Source of the DNA: Loktanella sp. DSM 29012
GTDB lineage: Bacteria > Pseudomonadota > Alphaproteobacteria > Rhodobacterales > Rhodobacteraceae
Direction of reading: 5' to 3'
Length of the DNA: 64,000 bases
Assembly: GCF_900110705.1 (NCBI RefSeq)
Contig: NZ_FOEJ01000003.1
Location: forward strand, 124,001-188,000
The notes beneath the pieces were generated by a model that saw nothing but the letters and a program-made list of their open reading frames with translations, was not told the DNA's origin and made no database searches. Positions within the stretch are counted from its first letter, which is position 1. The number at the start of each line of letters is the position of its first letter. Shown here piece after piece: positions 43,924-52,208 of the stretch. Both the position numbers and the translations under genes were made by a program.

Positions 43924-44349
43924 ATGCAAGACACCGCAATCCATCGCTGGCGACCCGCCGCAGGTATCCGGTTCAAGGCGCTTGGGTTGCATTGGCGCGG
44001 CGCAGCCATGCTGGCGGCAGCGGTGCCGGATGATGATGGACGCATCAAGGGCATGCGGCCGCTAGGCGGTTCGGTCAATTTTGGCGAAACGGCGCAAGCG
44101 GCTGTCATACGCGAATTCAGGGAAGAACTGGGTATCGACGTCCAGACCACTGGCGCAGCTGACGATGTCAACCGGATCGCATTTCACGAGGGGAACGGCA
44201 CCCTGTGTCACGCCAGTTGGGTCGATCCTCACACACTCGATCTGCCCGGGGGTCCAGCGCTCTATCCGGATGGGTTGCGCGGCATCATTAAACGCAAGCA
44301 GCAGGCGGGCGGTCCGATGTCGGGCCGCCCGCCGGTCACCGGTTTTTAG
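43924..44349 (+). CDS. Nudix hydrolase, possibly internally shortened
   Basis: A 141-residue protein with a complete Nudix box: GSVNFGE, seven residues, REFREELGI, about residues 49-71, so Mg-dependent pyrophosphohydrolase chemistry is possible. Between VQTTGAADDV and NRIAFHEGNGTLCHASW, family members I recall carry about 35 more residues (the second half of the fold), so this gene may have an in-frame deletion. Its C-terminus (RKQQAGGPMSGRPPVTGF) runs through a long GC hairpin at 44304-44333, as if the native stop were lost. GAGGGA at proper spacing supports ATG 43924. Confidence 0.7.
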   Translation: MQDTAIHRWRPAAGIRFKALGLHWRGAAMLAAAVPDDDGRIKGMRPLGGSVNFGETAQAAVIREFREELGIDVQTTGAADDVNRIAFHEGNGTLCHASWVDPHTLDLPGGPALYPDGLRGIIKRKQQAGGPMSGRPPVTGF

Positions 44350-45389
44350 AAGCCGGCCTTGATCAGTTCGAACGTCTCTGCCTGACGTTCGCGCATCTCG
44401 TTGCTCATGGGCAGCTGTGCCAGAACCGGCACGGCGATCGGTTCCAGACCGGAGGCTGCCAGATCCTCTTCGCTGACCTGATCGTTCAGGGCGACCTTGT
44501 TCGATGATCCGAAGCCCGCGTCCAGCAGCGGCACGACGGAGGACGCGGCCAGCATGGCGTTGATGTAGTCATAGGCCTTGTCCTCGGAGCCTTCGCCGTC
44601 GGACAGGTTCACGTAGCCGCACAGCCACAGTGACGACCCTTCTGCGGCCTCACGCTGGAATTCGATGGGGCGGCCTTCTTCGACCATGGTGGGGTAGGTC
44701 TCGTTCCAGGCCCAGCTGACCAGGATTTCGCCAGACGACATCAACTGTGCGAGTTCCGCGGGGTCGGTCCAATAGGTCCGCAGGTTCGGGTGCACGGCGC
44801 GCAGCCAGTCCGATGCGGCCTGAAACTGTTCGTCGGTCGCATTCTGCCAGTTGTCCACGCCGGTCGCCAGATAAGCGAGCGCATAGGCGTCGTCGACGTT
44901 GTCGGGCAGGGTCATGCGACCGGCGTAGGCGGGGTTCTGGAAGACCTGAAGTGAGGCAACATCCTCTGCCGGGACCTCTTCGGGGTTGTAGGCAATGGCG
45001 GTGGAGCCGAAATCTGTCGGCACAAAGAACACACCGGCGGCGTCCGCCACGTTTTCGCCAGTCAGGTTGCTGTCCAGATCGGCCCAAGCGTCGATGCGGC
45101 TGGTGTCCCATTCATCCAGGATACCGCTTTCGGCCCAACGGGTGACAGATCCTGCACAGATATGCGCCACATCGGCCTGAAACCCGGACCGGATTTTCTG
45201 AAACGCCTCGTCTTCGTCCCCGAAAAAGCTGAAGGCGGGGCTGTCGCCATGTGCCTCGATATAGGCCTGGTGGAATTCGGGGTTTTCAAACCCGGGATAG
45301 TCAAAGACGAGCAGATCGCTATCCTGCGCACCCGCAGCGCTGGCGGTTGCGACGGCGGCAGCTGTGCCAAGTAGACGTGCAAAGGTCAT
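44346..45389 (-). CDS. Orphan PotD/PotF-like periplasmic binding protein
   Basis: A 347-residue extracellular solute-binding protein with a signal peptide (LLGTAAAVATASAAGAQ). The mature protein has the polyamine-binding pattern: DLLVFDYPGFENPEF, GDEDEAFQKIRSGFQADVAHICAGSV, FFVPTDFGSTAIAYNPEEV, LMSSGEILVSWAWNETYP. It lacks neighbouring permease or ATPase genes. Possible ligands are spermidine, putrescine or related compounds. Stop codons overlap those of the Nudix gene by four bases. Confidence 0.85.
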   Translation of the reverse strand: MTFARLLGTAAAVATASAAGAQDSDLLVFDYPGFENPEFHQAYIEAHGDSPAFSFFGDEDEAFQKIRSGFQADVAHICAGSVTRWAESGILDEWDTSRIDAWADLDSNLTGENVADAAGVFFVPTDFGSTAIAYNPEEVPAEDVASLQVFQNPAYAGRMTLPDNVDDAYALAYLATGVDNWQNATDEQFQAASDWLRAVHPNLRTYWTDPAELAQLMSSGEILVSWAWNETYPTMVEEGRPIEFQREAAEGSSLWLCGYVNLSDGEGSEDKAYDYINAMLAASSVVPLLDAGFGSSNKVALNDQVSEEDLAASGLEPIAVPVLAQLPMSNEMRERQAETFELIKAGF

Positions 45390-45525
45390 GGTGCATCCCC
45401 TGTGTGAACCTGTTGTCGACAGAAACGCTAGAACCTCGCGCGGGTCGCGACAAGAGAGGATCGCACGGCTTGATCCCAAGTTTGCGCGCTGGCACAAAAC
45501 CTGTCTGAACAAATCGGAGATCGTG

Positions 45526-46272
45526 ATGGAACGGATTGCCCGGCACGGGATACGAACGGCGCTGTGGCTGGGTTTTTTCGTGGCGATCCTGCTGTCCTGG
45601 GCCTGGCTCTACATGATGTCGATGATGGCGGGGCTGGATGTCTGGGGGCGGGTGACCGGGCCCAACATGATGCCGCTGACGACCTTTGGGATGTTGTTTC
45701 CCATGTGGGCCGTGATGATGGCGGCCATGATGTTGCCCACGATGGTGCCGACCCTGACGACATACGAGGCATTGATGCGGTCGGCAGATGGCAGCCGTGC
45801 GGGCTGGGTGGGAGTCTTGTTAGGATACCTGATCGTCTGGGTCGGATTCGCAGTGGTGATTTCCATGGCACAACTGGCCCTGCTGGCCTTTGGCGGTGTC
45901 GATGTGCTGGGTGCCGTTACGTCACGCTGGCTGTCTGCAGGGCTGCTGATTGTCGTGGGCGCGTTTCAGTTCACCCGCGCCAAGGAGGTGTGCCACGGGG
46001 TATGTCATGCGCCAATGCACTATTTCCTGGGGTCCTGGCGGCCCGGTTTCGGTGGCGGTCTGCGGATGGGGCTGGGGCTGGGGGCGTTCTGCGTCGGGTG
46101 TTGCTGGGGGTTCATGGCGCTGGGTTTCGTGGGCGGTGTGATGTCTTTGTTGTGGATGGGGCTTGCCACGGTGTTCATGGTGTTCGAGAAATTACCACAG
46201 ATCGGGCATCGTCTGATCAAACCTGCGGGATGGGCGCTGATTGCCGGTGGCCTGTTCGTCGCATTGCGCTGA
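45526..46272 (+). CDS. DUF2182 polytopic membrane protein with Met/Cys clusters
   Basis: A 248-residue protein with about six or seven helices. Helix 2 is Met-rich (FPMWAVMMAAMMLPTMVP, Met60-Met73). Cys156, His157, Cys160, His161 and His165 (KEVCHGVCHAPMH) form one cluster and Cys189, Cys192, Cys193 (AFCVGCCWGFM) a second. These features are conserved in DUF2182, described in COG5486 as a predicted metal-binding membrane protein. Substrate unproven; the thiol/thioether pattern would suit a soft metal such as Cu(I). CGGAGA precedes ATG 45526. First gene of a three-gene coupled cassette. Confidence 0.86.
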   Translation: MERIARHGIRTALWLGFFVAILLSWAWLYMMSMMAGLDVWGRVTGPNMMPLTTFGMLFPMWAVMMAAMMLPTMVPTLTTYEALMRSADGSRAGWVGVLLGYLIVWVGFAVVISMAQLALLAFGGVDVLGAVTSRWLSAGLLIVVGAFQFTRAKEVCHGVCHAPMHYFLGSWRPGFGGGLRMGLGLGAFCVGCCWGFMALGFVGGVMSLLWMGLATVFMVFEKLPQIGHRLIKPAGWALIAGGLFVALR

Positions 46273-46283
46273 GAGGAATGCCG

Positions 46284-46979
46284 ATGGCCACGACGACCGA
46301 TCGCCTGCCGATTTCGCAACGCATCGACAGCCGGATGCCGAACCCGCGCAGACGCAAGATGCAGCCGACCGATTGGGCCATCAAGGGCGAGCTGTTTCTG
46401 AACTGTTCCTGCACGGTCTTCTGTCCTTGCGTCGTATCGCTGGGCGCGCATCCCCCCACCGAAGGGCATTGCCATGCATGGATGGCCATCGCCATCGACG
46501 AAGGCCATTTCGAGGGTGAGGATCTGTCGGGATTGAACGTTGGCCTGCTGGTCGACATTCCCGGACGCATGGCCGAAGGCAACTGGAAGGTCGCGGCCTA
46601 TCTCGACGACCGGTCCAGCCAAAAGGCCTATAACGGTCTGCTCAAGATCTTTTCCGGTCAGGCAGGGGGCACGACGGGGCTGTTTACGATGCTGGTGTCC
46701 GAAATCATCGGAGCCGAGCGTGAAAAGGTCGAGATCGTGCGCGAGGGCAACAGGCGCGGCATCTACATCGGGCGCAAGATCCAGGGCGAAATCGAGATGC
46801 TGGCCGGCAAGGACAAGGACCACCCCGTGATGGTGTCCAACAGCAAATACTGGATGGGCCCGGACATCATCGCGGCCACCGGCCTGAAATCCAAGGTGCG
46901 CGACTACGGGCGAGTCTGGGATTTCGGCGGCAAGTCGGCAGAGGTCTGTCCGATCGACTGGAAAGGTCCCAAGCCGTGA
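46284..46979 (+). CDS. DUF1326 protein with CxCxxxCxC motif
   Basis: A 231-residue soluble protein. After a basic 25-residue N-terminal extension, the core begins IKGELFLNCSCTVFCPCVVSLG, giving Cys41, Cys43, Cys47 and Cys49, then EGHCHAWMAIAIDEGHF with Cys63. These are hallmarks of DUF1326, whose genes often sit beside DUF2182 genes. No signal peptide is visible, so a cytoplasmic metal-binding partner is likely (inference). ATG 46284 has AGAGGA at six bases; ATG 46359 would drop the extension but lacks a site. It follows the DUF2182 gene by 11 bases. Confidence 0.86.
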   Translation: MATTTDRLPISQRIDSRMPNPRRRKMQPTDWAIKGELFLNCSCTVFCPCVVSLGAHPPTEGHCHAWMAIAIDEGHFEGEDLSGLNVGLLVDIPGRMAEGNWKVAAYLDDRSSQKAYNGLLKIFSGQAGGTTGLFTMLVSEIIGAEREKVEIVREGNRRGIYIGRKIQGEIEMLAGKDKDHPVMVSNSKYWMGPDIIAATGLKSKVRDYGRVWDFGGKSAEVCPIDWKGPKP

Positions 46980-47569
46980 TCGACCGCGCCTATTGCCGCA
47001 TGATGGCTCGCTACAATGCGTGGCAGAACAAGGCCTTGTGGGACGTCTTTCAGACGATGACCGATGCCGAACTGTCAGCAAAGATCGCATCGCCTCACGG
47101 CTCGGTCCTGGGGGCGGTGAACCACCTGCTGTGGCTGGACCGCATGTGGCTGTCGCGGCTTTATGCGATCAAGCCGCCGGCAAAGGACCTGTCCGAGAGC
47201 ACGACATTGACCCCGGACATACGCGCATGGTGGCTGGACCGGTTTCGCACCGACGGTGCGCTGCGGATGTGGGCGGATACGCTCAATTCCGTGGACCTGC
47301 TTGAACAGATCGCGTTCTGGTCGATTTCGCTCGAGCAGGATATCATCCTGCAAAAGGATGCCTGCGTCATGCACATGTTCAACCAGCAGACCGATCAGCG
47401 GGCAGTGATCCGCACGCATTTGGCGGCGATGGGTCGTGAGTTGCCCAGCGTCAACCTGTTCGAGACGCCGCCCGCGCGACCCGTGTCACTGCCTGCCTGC
47501 GGAGACCAAAACCGATGGGCCTGCGGGGGATCATGGCCGCGCGATGTCATGTTGCGCGCAACGGACTAA
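46976..47569 (+). CDS. DinB-family protein with an altered metal site
   Basis: A 197-residue DinB-like four-helix bundle. YCRMMARYNAWQNKALWDVF opens it and His50 in AVNHLLWLDRMW is kept. In the later ligand motif, canonical DinB has NHxxHHRGQ, here NQQTDQRAV (136-144): both ligand histidines are replaced. The C-terminus after residue 160 is longer than usual and ends CGDQNRWACGGSW with two cysteines. DinB proteins include thiol-dependent transferases. GTG 46976 overlaps the DUF1326 stop by four bases. Confidence 0.8.
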   Translation: MIDRAYCRMMARYNAWQNKALWDVFQTMTDAELSAKIASPHGSVLGAVNHLLWLDRMWLSRLYAIKPPAKDLSESTTLTPDIRAWWLDRFRTDGALRMWADTLNSVDLLEQIAFWSISLEQDIILQKDACVMHMFNQQTDQRAVIRTHLAAMGRELPSVNLFETPPARPVSLPACGDQNRWACGGSWPRDVMLRATD

Positions 47570-47594
47570 TTCTTGCGCGGGTTGCGGCGTCGGT

Positions 47595-47625
47595 GCCTCC
47601 GGCGGGAGTATTTTGGGCAAGATGA
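47595..47625. repeat. Dispersed intergenic repeat, copy 3 (diverged)
   Basis: GCCTCCGGCGGG, then AGTATTTTGGGCAAGATGA. The first part equals copy 1 at 31451; the second part is a shorter, diverged version of the shared core. It lies just after the DinB-like gene. Confidence 0.7.
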
Positions 47626-47694
47626 TACGACGGGCTCGGGCATATGCGGAACCGTGTCCTGTGGCGGATAGATTTTACAAGCGAGGAGACAGGG

Positions 47695-48678
47695 ATGTTC
47701 AATGCATTGATCGTGGACAAGGGCGAGGACGGCAAGACGTCGGCCCAGGTGAAACAGATCGGGCTGGATGATCTGCCCGAGGGCGAGGTCACGGTCGCGG
47801 TCGACTATTCGACCGTCAACTATAAGGACGGACTGTGCATCGGTCCGGGTGGCGGTCTGGTGCGAAACTATCCGCATGTGCCCGGCATCGATTTTGCGGG
47901 GACCGTCGAGGCGTCATCGGATGACCGCTATGCGGTCGGTGACAAGGTGGTCCTGACCGGTTGGCGCGTGGGTGAGGCGCATTGGGGTGGTTACGCCCAA
48001 AAGGCGCGGATCAAGGCGGACTGGCTGGTTCCGCTGCCCGATGGACTGGATGCGCGCCGGGCGATGGCCGTGGGGACGGCCGGTTTCACGGCGATGCTGG
48101 CGGTCATGGCGCTGGAGGATCACGGCATCAAGGATGGGCCGGTGCTGGTCACCGGTGCCTCTGGCGGCGTGGGATCGGTGGCCACCGCCATCCTGTCCAA
48201 TCTGGGGTATCCTGTTGCTGCCGTCACCGGCCGGCCCGAGAGCGCGGATTATCTGCGCGAGCTGGGCGCGACCGAGATCGTGGCACGTACCGATCTGAAT
48301 GAGACCGTCAAACGCCCGCTGGAAGGCGAACGCTGGGGCGGCTGTATCGATGCGGTGGGTGGCGACATGCTGGCACGTCTGCTGGGCCAGATGCAGTATG
48401 GTGCGTCAGTTGCGGCGGTGGGACTGGCCGGGGGCGCTGGCCTGCCTGCGACGGTGATCCCTTTCCTGCTGCGCGGCGTGAACCTGCTGGGTATCGATTC
48501 CGTCATGCAGCCGTTTGAAAACCGTCAGCGGGCGTGGGGCCGGATCGCCACCGATCTGCCGATGGATAAACTCGACGCGATGATCCAGCCTGCGACCTTG
48601 TCCGATCTGCCAGAGCTGGGCGCGGACATCCTGAAAGGTCAGGTGCGCGGGCGCGTCGTCGTCGACGTCAATCACTGA
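47695..48678 (+). CDS. acuI: AcuI-type NADPH acryloyl-CoA reductase (MDR family)
   Basis: A 327-residue medium-chain reductase of the YhdH/AcuI family. STVNYKDGLCIGPGGGLVRNYPHVPGIDFAGTV and GWRVGEAHWGGYAQKARIKADWL are family signatures; TGASGGVGSVATAILSNLGY near residue 150 is the NADPH site. In roseobacters AcuI reduces acryloyl-CoA to propionyl-CoA during DMSP catabolism and protects against acrylate. GAGGAG then CAGGG precedes ATG 47695. Two BCCT transporters follow on the same strand. Confidence 0.88.
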   Translation: MFNALIVDKGEDGKTSAQVKQIGLDDLPEGEVTVAVDYSTVNYKDGLCIGPGGGLVRNYPHVPGIDFAGTVEASSDDRYAVGDKVVLTGWRVGEAHWGGYAQKARIKADWLVPLPDGLDARRAMAVGTAGFTAMLAVMALEDHGIKDGPVLVTGASGGVGSVATAILSNLGYPVAAVTGRPESADYLRELGATEIVARTDLNETVKRPLEGERWGGCIDAVGGDMLARLLGQMQYGASVAAVGLAGGAGLPATVIPFLLRGVNLLGIDSVMQPFENRQRAWGRIATDLPMDKLDAMIQPATLSDLPELGADILKGQVRGRVVVDVNH

Positions 48679-48693
48679 CGCGCAATTTTATTT

Positions 48694-48724
48694 CGCGCCG
48701 TCGGGTGTCAGATCCGACGGCGCG
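48694..48724. terminator. Perfect hairpin after acuI, weak terminator
   Basis: CGCGCCGTCGG and CCGACGGCGCG pair perfectly (11 bp) around GTGTCAGAT. No T-tract follows on either strand, so simple Rho-independent termination is doubtful; it may stabilise the acuI mRNA end. Confidence 0.45.
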
Positions 48725-48764
48725 GGCTAGGTTTAGTTTCCTGTTCATAACCGGAGACTCTCAG

Positions 48765-50420
48765 ATGCCGTTGAAGCCACCCCTTACCGATCTCGATATT
48801 CAGACCGCCGACAACGGATTTTACGAAGGTTTCAACACCATCGTCTCTGTCGGGTCCAAGGTTCTGATCGGGGTCTTGATCGTCTGGGCCGCCGTCTGGT
48901 CGATCCAGGCAGGGGAAATCCTGAGCAACATCCGGTCAACCATCGACGCGAATACCGGCCCCTGGTACATGTACGCGGTCGCGTTTTTCATCGTCACGGC
49001 GCTGGGGCTTGCGCTGTATCCGACAACGGGTCGGTTGATGTTGGGTCAGCCGGGCGATAAGCCTGAATTCAGCAGTTTTTCCTGGTTTTCGATGATGTTC
49101 GGCGCGGGCATCGGGATCGGCATGCTGACCTATGCCACCGCAGAGCCGATCTATCATTTCGGCATCAATCCCGACACGATCACCGGCGCCACCACGTCCA
49201 GCGCGGCTGACAATGTGATTTCTGCCTATAAATGGTCGTTCCTGCATTGGGGCTTTTCCGCATGGGGATGTTACGCGATCGTGGGTCTGGCACTGGCGTT
49301 TTTCAGCTATTCGCGTGGGCTGCCGCTGACGATCCGTTCCGGTCTGACGCCGCTGTTCGGTCGCGCATTGGAAGGGCCGCTGGGTCATGTCATCGATATC
49401 GTCTCTGTCATCGCGACGATCCTGGGGGTCGCCGTGACCATCGGCTACGGCGTTTCGCAATTTGCATCGGGTGTATTCAACATCACAGGTGCGGCCTGGC
49501 TGATGAACGCCGAAGGGACGCCGACTGTCGCCGGCATGCTGACGGCGCTGGTCGTGGTGATGTTCTGTTCTGTCCTGAGCGCCCTGTCCGGTGTCGGCAA
49601 GGGAATCAAGTGGCTGTCGAACCTGAACATGGGCCTGTCGTTTTTCATCCTCGCGTTTTTTCTGGTGTTCGGGTCCACGCTTTTTGCGTTTCGGTCGCTG
49701 TTCGTGGGGCTGTGGGATTATCTGATCAATCTGCCCGCGATGTCGCTGACGCTGTTTCGTCCTGATGGCACTGACGCGGACAACATGCAGAACGCCCTGG
49801 CCGGTTGGCAGGGGGGCTGGACTATCTTTTACTGGGCCTGGTGGATTGCCTTTGCGCCGTTCGTGGGCCTGTTCCTGGCGCGGATCAGTCGTGGCCGCAC
49901 GGTGCGGGAATACGTGCTGGGGGCCATGATCGTGCCGTCGCTGATGTGTTTCGTCTGGTTTGCCTTTGCCGGCGGGACGGCGATTGATCTGACGCTGAAC
50001 GGTGGTGCGGGCGACCAGATCACCGGTGCGGGCATTTCCAGCCAGCTGTTCGCGATGATCAACTTCATGCTGTCGCCATTGTTGGCCAAACTGATGAGCG
50101 CGGTGATCGTCGTGTTGCTGCTGACCTACCTTGTGACCTCTGCCGACAGCGCGATCTTGATCATCAACACGATCGCCGCGGCAGGTGACGAATCGCCAAA
50201 GGGCCGACTGCATATCATCGCCTGGGGCTGCATCCTTGGCTTTGTGATCGGTGCCTTGCTGGTGGCGGGCGGGCTGGACGCGATCAATACTGCGATGATC
50301 ATCGGCGCACTGCCGTTTTCGGTCGTCATGGTGCTGATGTGCCTGTCTTTGATCAAGGCGCTGTACCGTGACGGGCGCCGTGCCAAAGCTGCTGAAGCAG
50401 TCGCCAATCCCGCTGAATAG
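48765..50420 (+). CDS. BCCT family transporter 1
   Basis: A 551-residue, 12-helix betaine/choline/carnitine-type transporter. The Gly stretch is FGAGIGIGML near residue 120; FLHWGFSAWGCY near 165 keeps the Trp..Trp..Tyr substrate box; FYWAWWIAFAPFVG near 358 has Phe363 where BetP-type proteins carry the gate Trp (W377 in C. glutamicum BetP). The long osmosensory C-terminal tail of BetP is absent. Likely substrates are quaternary ammonium or sulfonium osmolytes. GGAG precedes ATG 48765. Neighbour acuI suggests DMSP. Confidence 0.88.
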   Translation: MPLKPPLTDLDIQTADNGFYEGFNTIVSVGSKVLIGVLIVWAAVWSIQAGEILSNIRSTIDANTGPWYMYAVAFFIVTALGLALYPTTGRLMLGQPGDKPEFSSFSWFSMMFGAGIGIGMLTYATAEPIYHFGINPDTITGATTSSAADNVISAYKWSFLHWGFSAWGCYAIVGLALAFFSYSRGLPLTIRSGLTPLFGRALEGPLGHVIDIVSVIATILGVAVTIGYGVSQFASGVFNITGAAWLMNAEGTPTVAGMLTALVVVMFCSVLSALSGVGKGIKWLSNLNMGLSFFILAFFLVFGSTLFAFRSLFVGLWDYLINLPAMSLTLFRPDGTDADNMQNALAGWQGGWTIFYWAWWIAFAPFVGLFLARISRGRTVREYVLGAMIVPSLMCFVWFAFAGGTAIDLTLNGGAGDQITGAGISSQLFAMINFMLSPLLAKLMSAVIVVLLLTYLVTSADSAILIINTIAAAGDESPKGRLHIIAWGCILGFVIGALLVAGGLDAINTAMIIGALPFSVVMVLMCLSLIKALYRDGRRAKAAEAVANPAE

Positions 50421-50493
50421 GTGGGGTTGGTTTTATCTTGGGCAATTTTCCGCTAATCGTCGCACAGGATTAACTGAACGGTAAGGAGACAAG

Positions 50494-52131
50494 ATGACAG
50501 AAGTAACGCCAGAGGGCATTCCCGCCCCGGAAGGCGCTGTTGAGCAGATCCAGACCGATTATGAGATCGGTCAAGACAACTTTGAAGGCAATCTTGGACG
50601 GATTGCCTTTGACATCCACAACCCGGTTTTCGCGATTTCGGGCGCCGCGGTCGTGGCATTCGTTTTCTATACGCTGGCGCTGCCCGATCAGGCCGGCGCG
50701 GTATTCAGCTGGCTGTTTTCGACCGTCACCCAGAAATTCGACTGGTTCTTTTTGACGGCCGCAAACATCTTTGTGCTGTTTTGCCTTTTCTTGATTGTCT
50801 CGCCGCTGGGCCGGGTCCGGCTGGGTGGCGCGGATGCGACCGCTGACTACAGCTATCTGGGCTGGTTCGCGATGCTGTTCGCAGCCGGCATGGGCATTGG
50901 CCTGATGTTCTACGGTGTGTCCGAGCCGCTGACACATTTTTCCACCGCCTTGGGTGGAACAAGCGTCGAAGAAGGCGCGCGCACGGACTGGGCACCGTTG
51001 GGGGCCGCTGCGGGGGATACCGAAGCGGCGATCCGGCTGGGCATGGCGGCCACCATTTTCCATTGGGGTCTGCACCCTTGGGGGATCTACGCCATTGTCG
51101 GCCTGTCGCTGGCGCTGTTCAGCTACAACAAGGGCCTGCCACTGACGATCCGGTCGGCGTTCTATCCCATCTTTGGTGAACGCGTCTGGGGCTGGACAGG
51201 TCACGTGATCGACATCATCGCCGTGTTTGCGACATTGTTCGGTCTGGCGACATCGCTGGGGTTCGGTGCGACACAGGCGAACGCCGGTCTGAACGCATTG
51301 TTCGGCGTCCCCGTGGGAGCCACGACCGAGGTGCTGCTGATTACCGCGATCACCGCGGTTGCATTGGTGTCCGTCACGCGCGGCCTTGATGGTGGCGTGA
51401 AAATCCTGTCGGAAATCAACATGGGGCTGGCGGCGTTGCTGCTGGTGTTCGTGCTCTTGGTAGGGCCGACGGTTGCGATCCTTTCGACATTCGGCTCGTC
51501 GTTGCTTGCCTATCTGGAATTCCTGCCCGCGCTGTCGAACCCGGTCGGCCGTGAGGACGCGAACTTTGTCCAAGGCTGGACGGCGTTCTACTGGGCCTGG
51601 TGGATCAGCTGGTCGCCCTTTGTCGGCATGTTCATCGCCCGTGTCAGCCGCGGCCGTACGGTGCGTGAATTCGTGACATGCGTGTTGCTGATCCCGTCGC
51701 TGGTCTGCGTGCTGTGGATGTCGGTCTTTGGTGGCGTCGCCATCCAGCAGGTCGTGCAGGACGGTTACACCGCCGCCCAGGACGCGGAACTGCCGGTGCA
51801 GCTGTTCGAGATGCTGGCAGCACTTCCGCTGGCGCAGATCACCAGTTTCATCGGGATCGTGCTGGTCATCGTGTTCTTTGTCACCTCGTCGGATTCAGGA
51901 TCGCTGGTGATCGACACGATCACGGCAGGTGGCAAGATCGATGCGCCGGTGCCGCAGCGCGTGTTCTGGTGCGTGTTCGAAGGTGCTGTGGCCATCGTTC
52001 TGTTGTTGTCAGCAGGCGGCCTGGAATCGCTGCAATCCATGGTGATTTCGACCGGATTGCCATTCACCATCGTGCTGCTGATCATGTGCTACGCGATTTT
52101 CAAGGGTTTGCGCAGCGAACCAAAGTCGTGA
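50494..52131 (+). CDS. BCCT family transporter 2
   Basis: A 545-residue BCCT protein closer to BetP-type glycine-betaine transporters. It keeps AAGMGIGLMFYGVSEPL near residue 130, FHWGLHPWGIYAIVG near 190 and FYWAWWISWSPFVG with Trp369, Trp370 and Trp373. TSSDSGSLVIDTITAGG near 465 is the sodium-site region. Tandem placement with BCCT 1 (73 bases apart) and differing gate residue imply different substrates or coupling. A terminator-like hairpin follows. Confidence 0.9.
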   Translation: MTEVTPEGIPAPEGAVEQIQTDYEIGQDNFEGNLGRIAFDIHNPVFAISGAAVVAFVFYTLALPDQAGAVFSWLFSTVTQKFDWFFLTAANIFVLFCLFLIVSPLGRVRLGGADATADYSYLGWFAMLFAAGMGIGLMFYGVSEPLTHFSTALGGTSVEEGARTDWAPLGAAAGDTEAAIRLGMAATIFHWGLHPWGIYAIVGLSLALFSYNKGLPLTIRSAFYPIFGERVWGWTGHVIDIIAVFATLFGLATSLGFGATQANAGLNALFGVPVGATTEVLLITAITAVALVSVTRGLDGGVKILSEINMGLAALLLVFVLLVGPTVAILSTFGSSLLAYLEFLPALSNPVGREDANFVQGWTAFYWAWWISWSPFVGMFIARVSRGRTVREFVTCVLLIPSLVCVLWMSVFGGVAIQQVVQDGYTAAQDAELPVQLFEMLAALPLAQITSFIGIVLVIVFFVTSSDSGSLVIDTITAGGKIDAPVPQRVFWCVFEGAVAIVLLLSAGGLESLQSMVISTGLPFTIVLLIMCYAIFKGLRSEPKS

Positions 52132-52137
52132 TGCAAT

Positions 52138-52169
52138 TGCGGATGCCCGGATCAGGGCATCCGCACTTT
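52138..52169 (+). terminator. Terminator after BCCT 2
   Basis: TGCGGATGCCC and GGGCATCCGCA form a perfect 11-bp stem with a GGATCA loop, followed by CTTTCCC (short T-tract). Confidence 0.65.
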
Positions 52170-52208
52170 CCCGCTTGAACGCGGCGACGCTGCGCTAGAT
52201 AGCAGCGC

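Noticed and set aside
48936-51573. Two long minus-strand frames opposite the BCCT genes
   Set aside because: Composition (RRQHEVDH, QQRRQ) is that of antisense hydrophobic helices.
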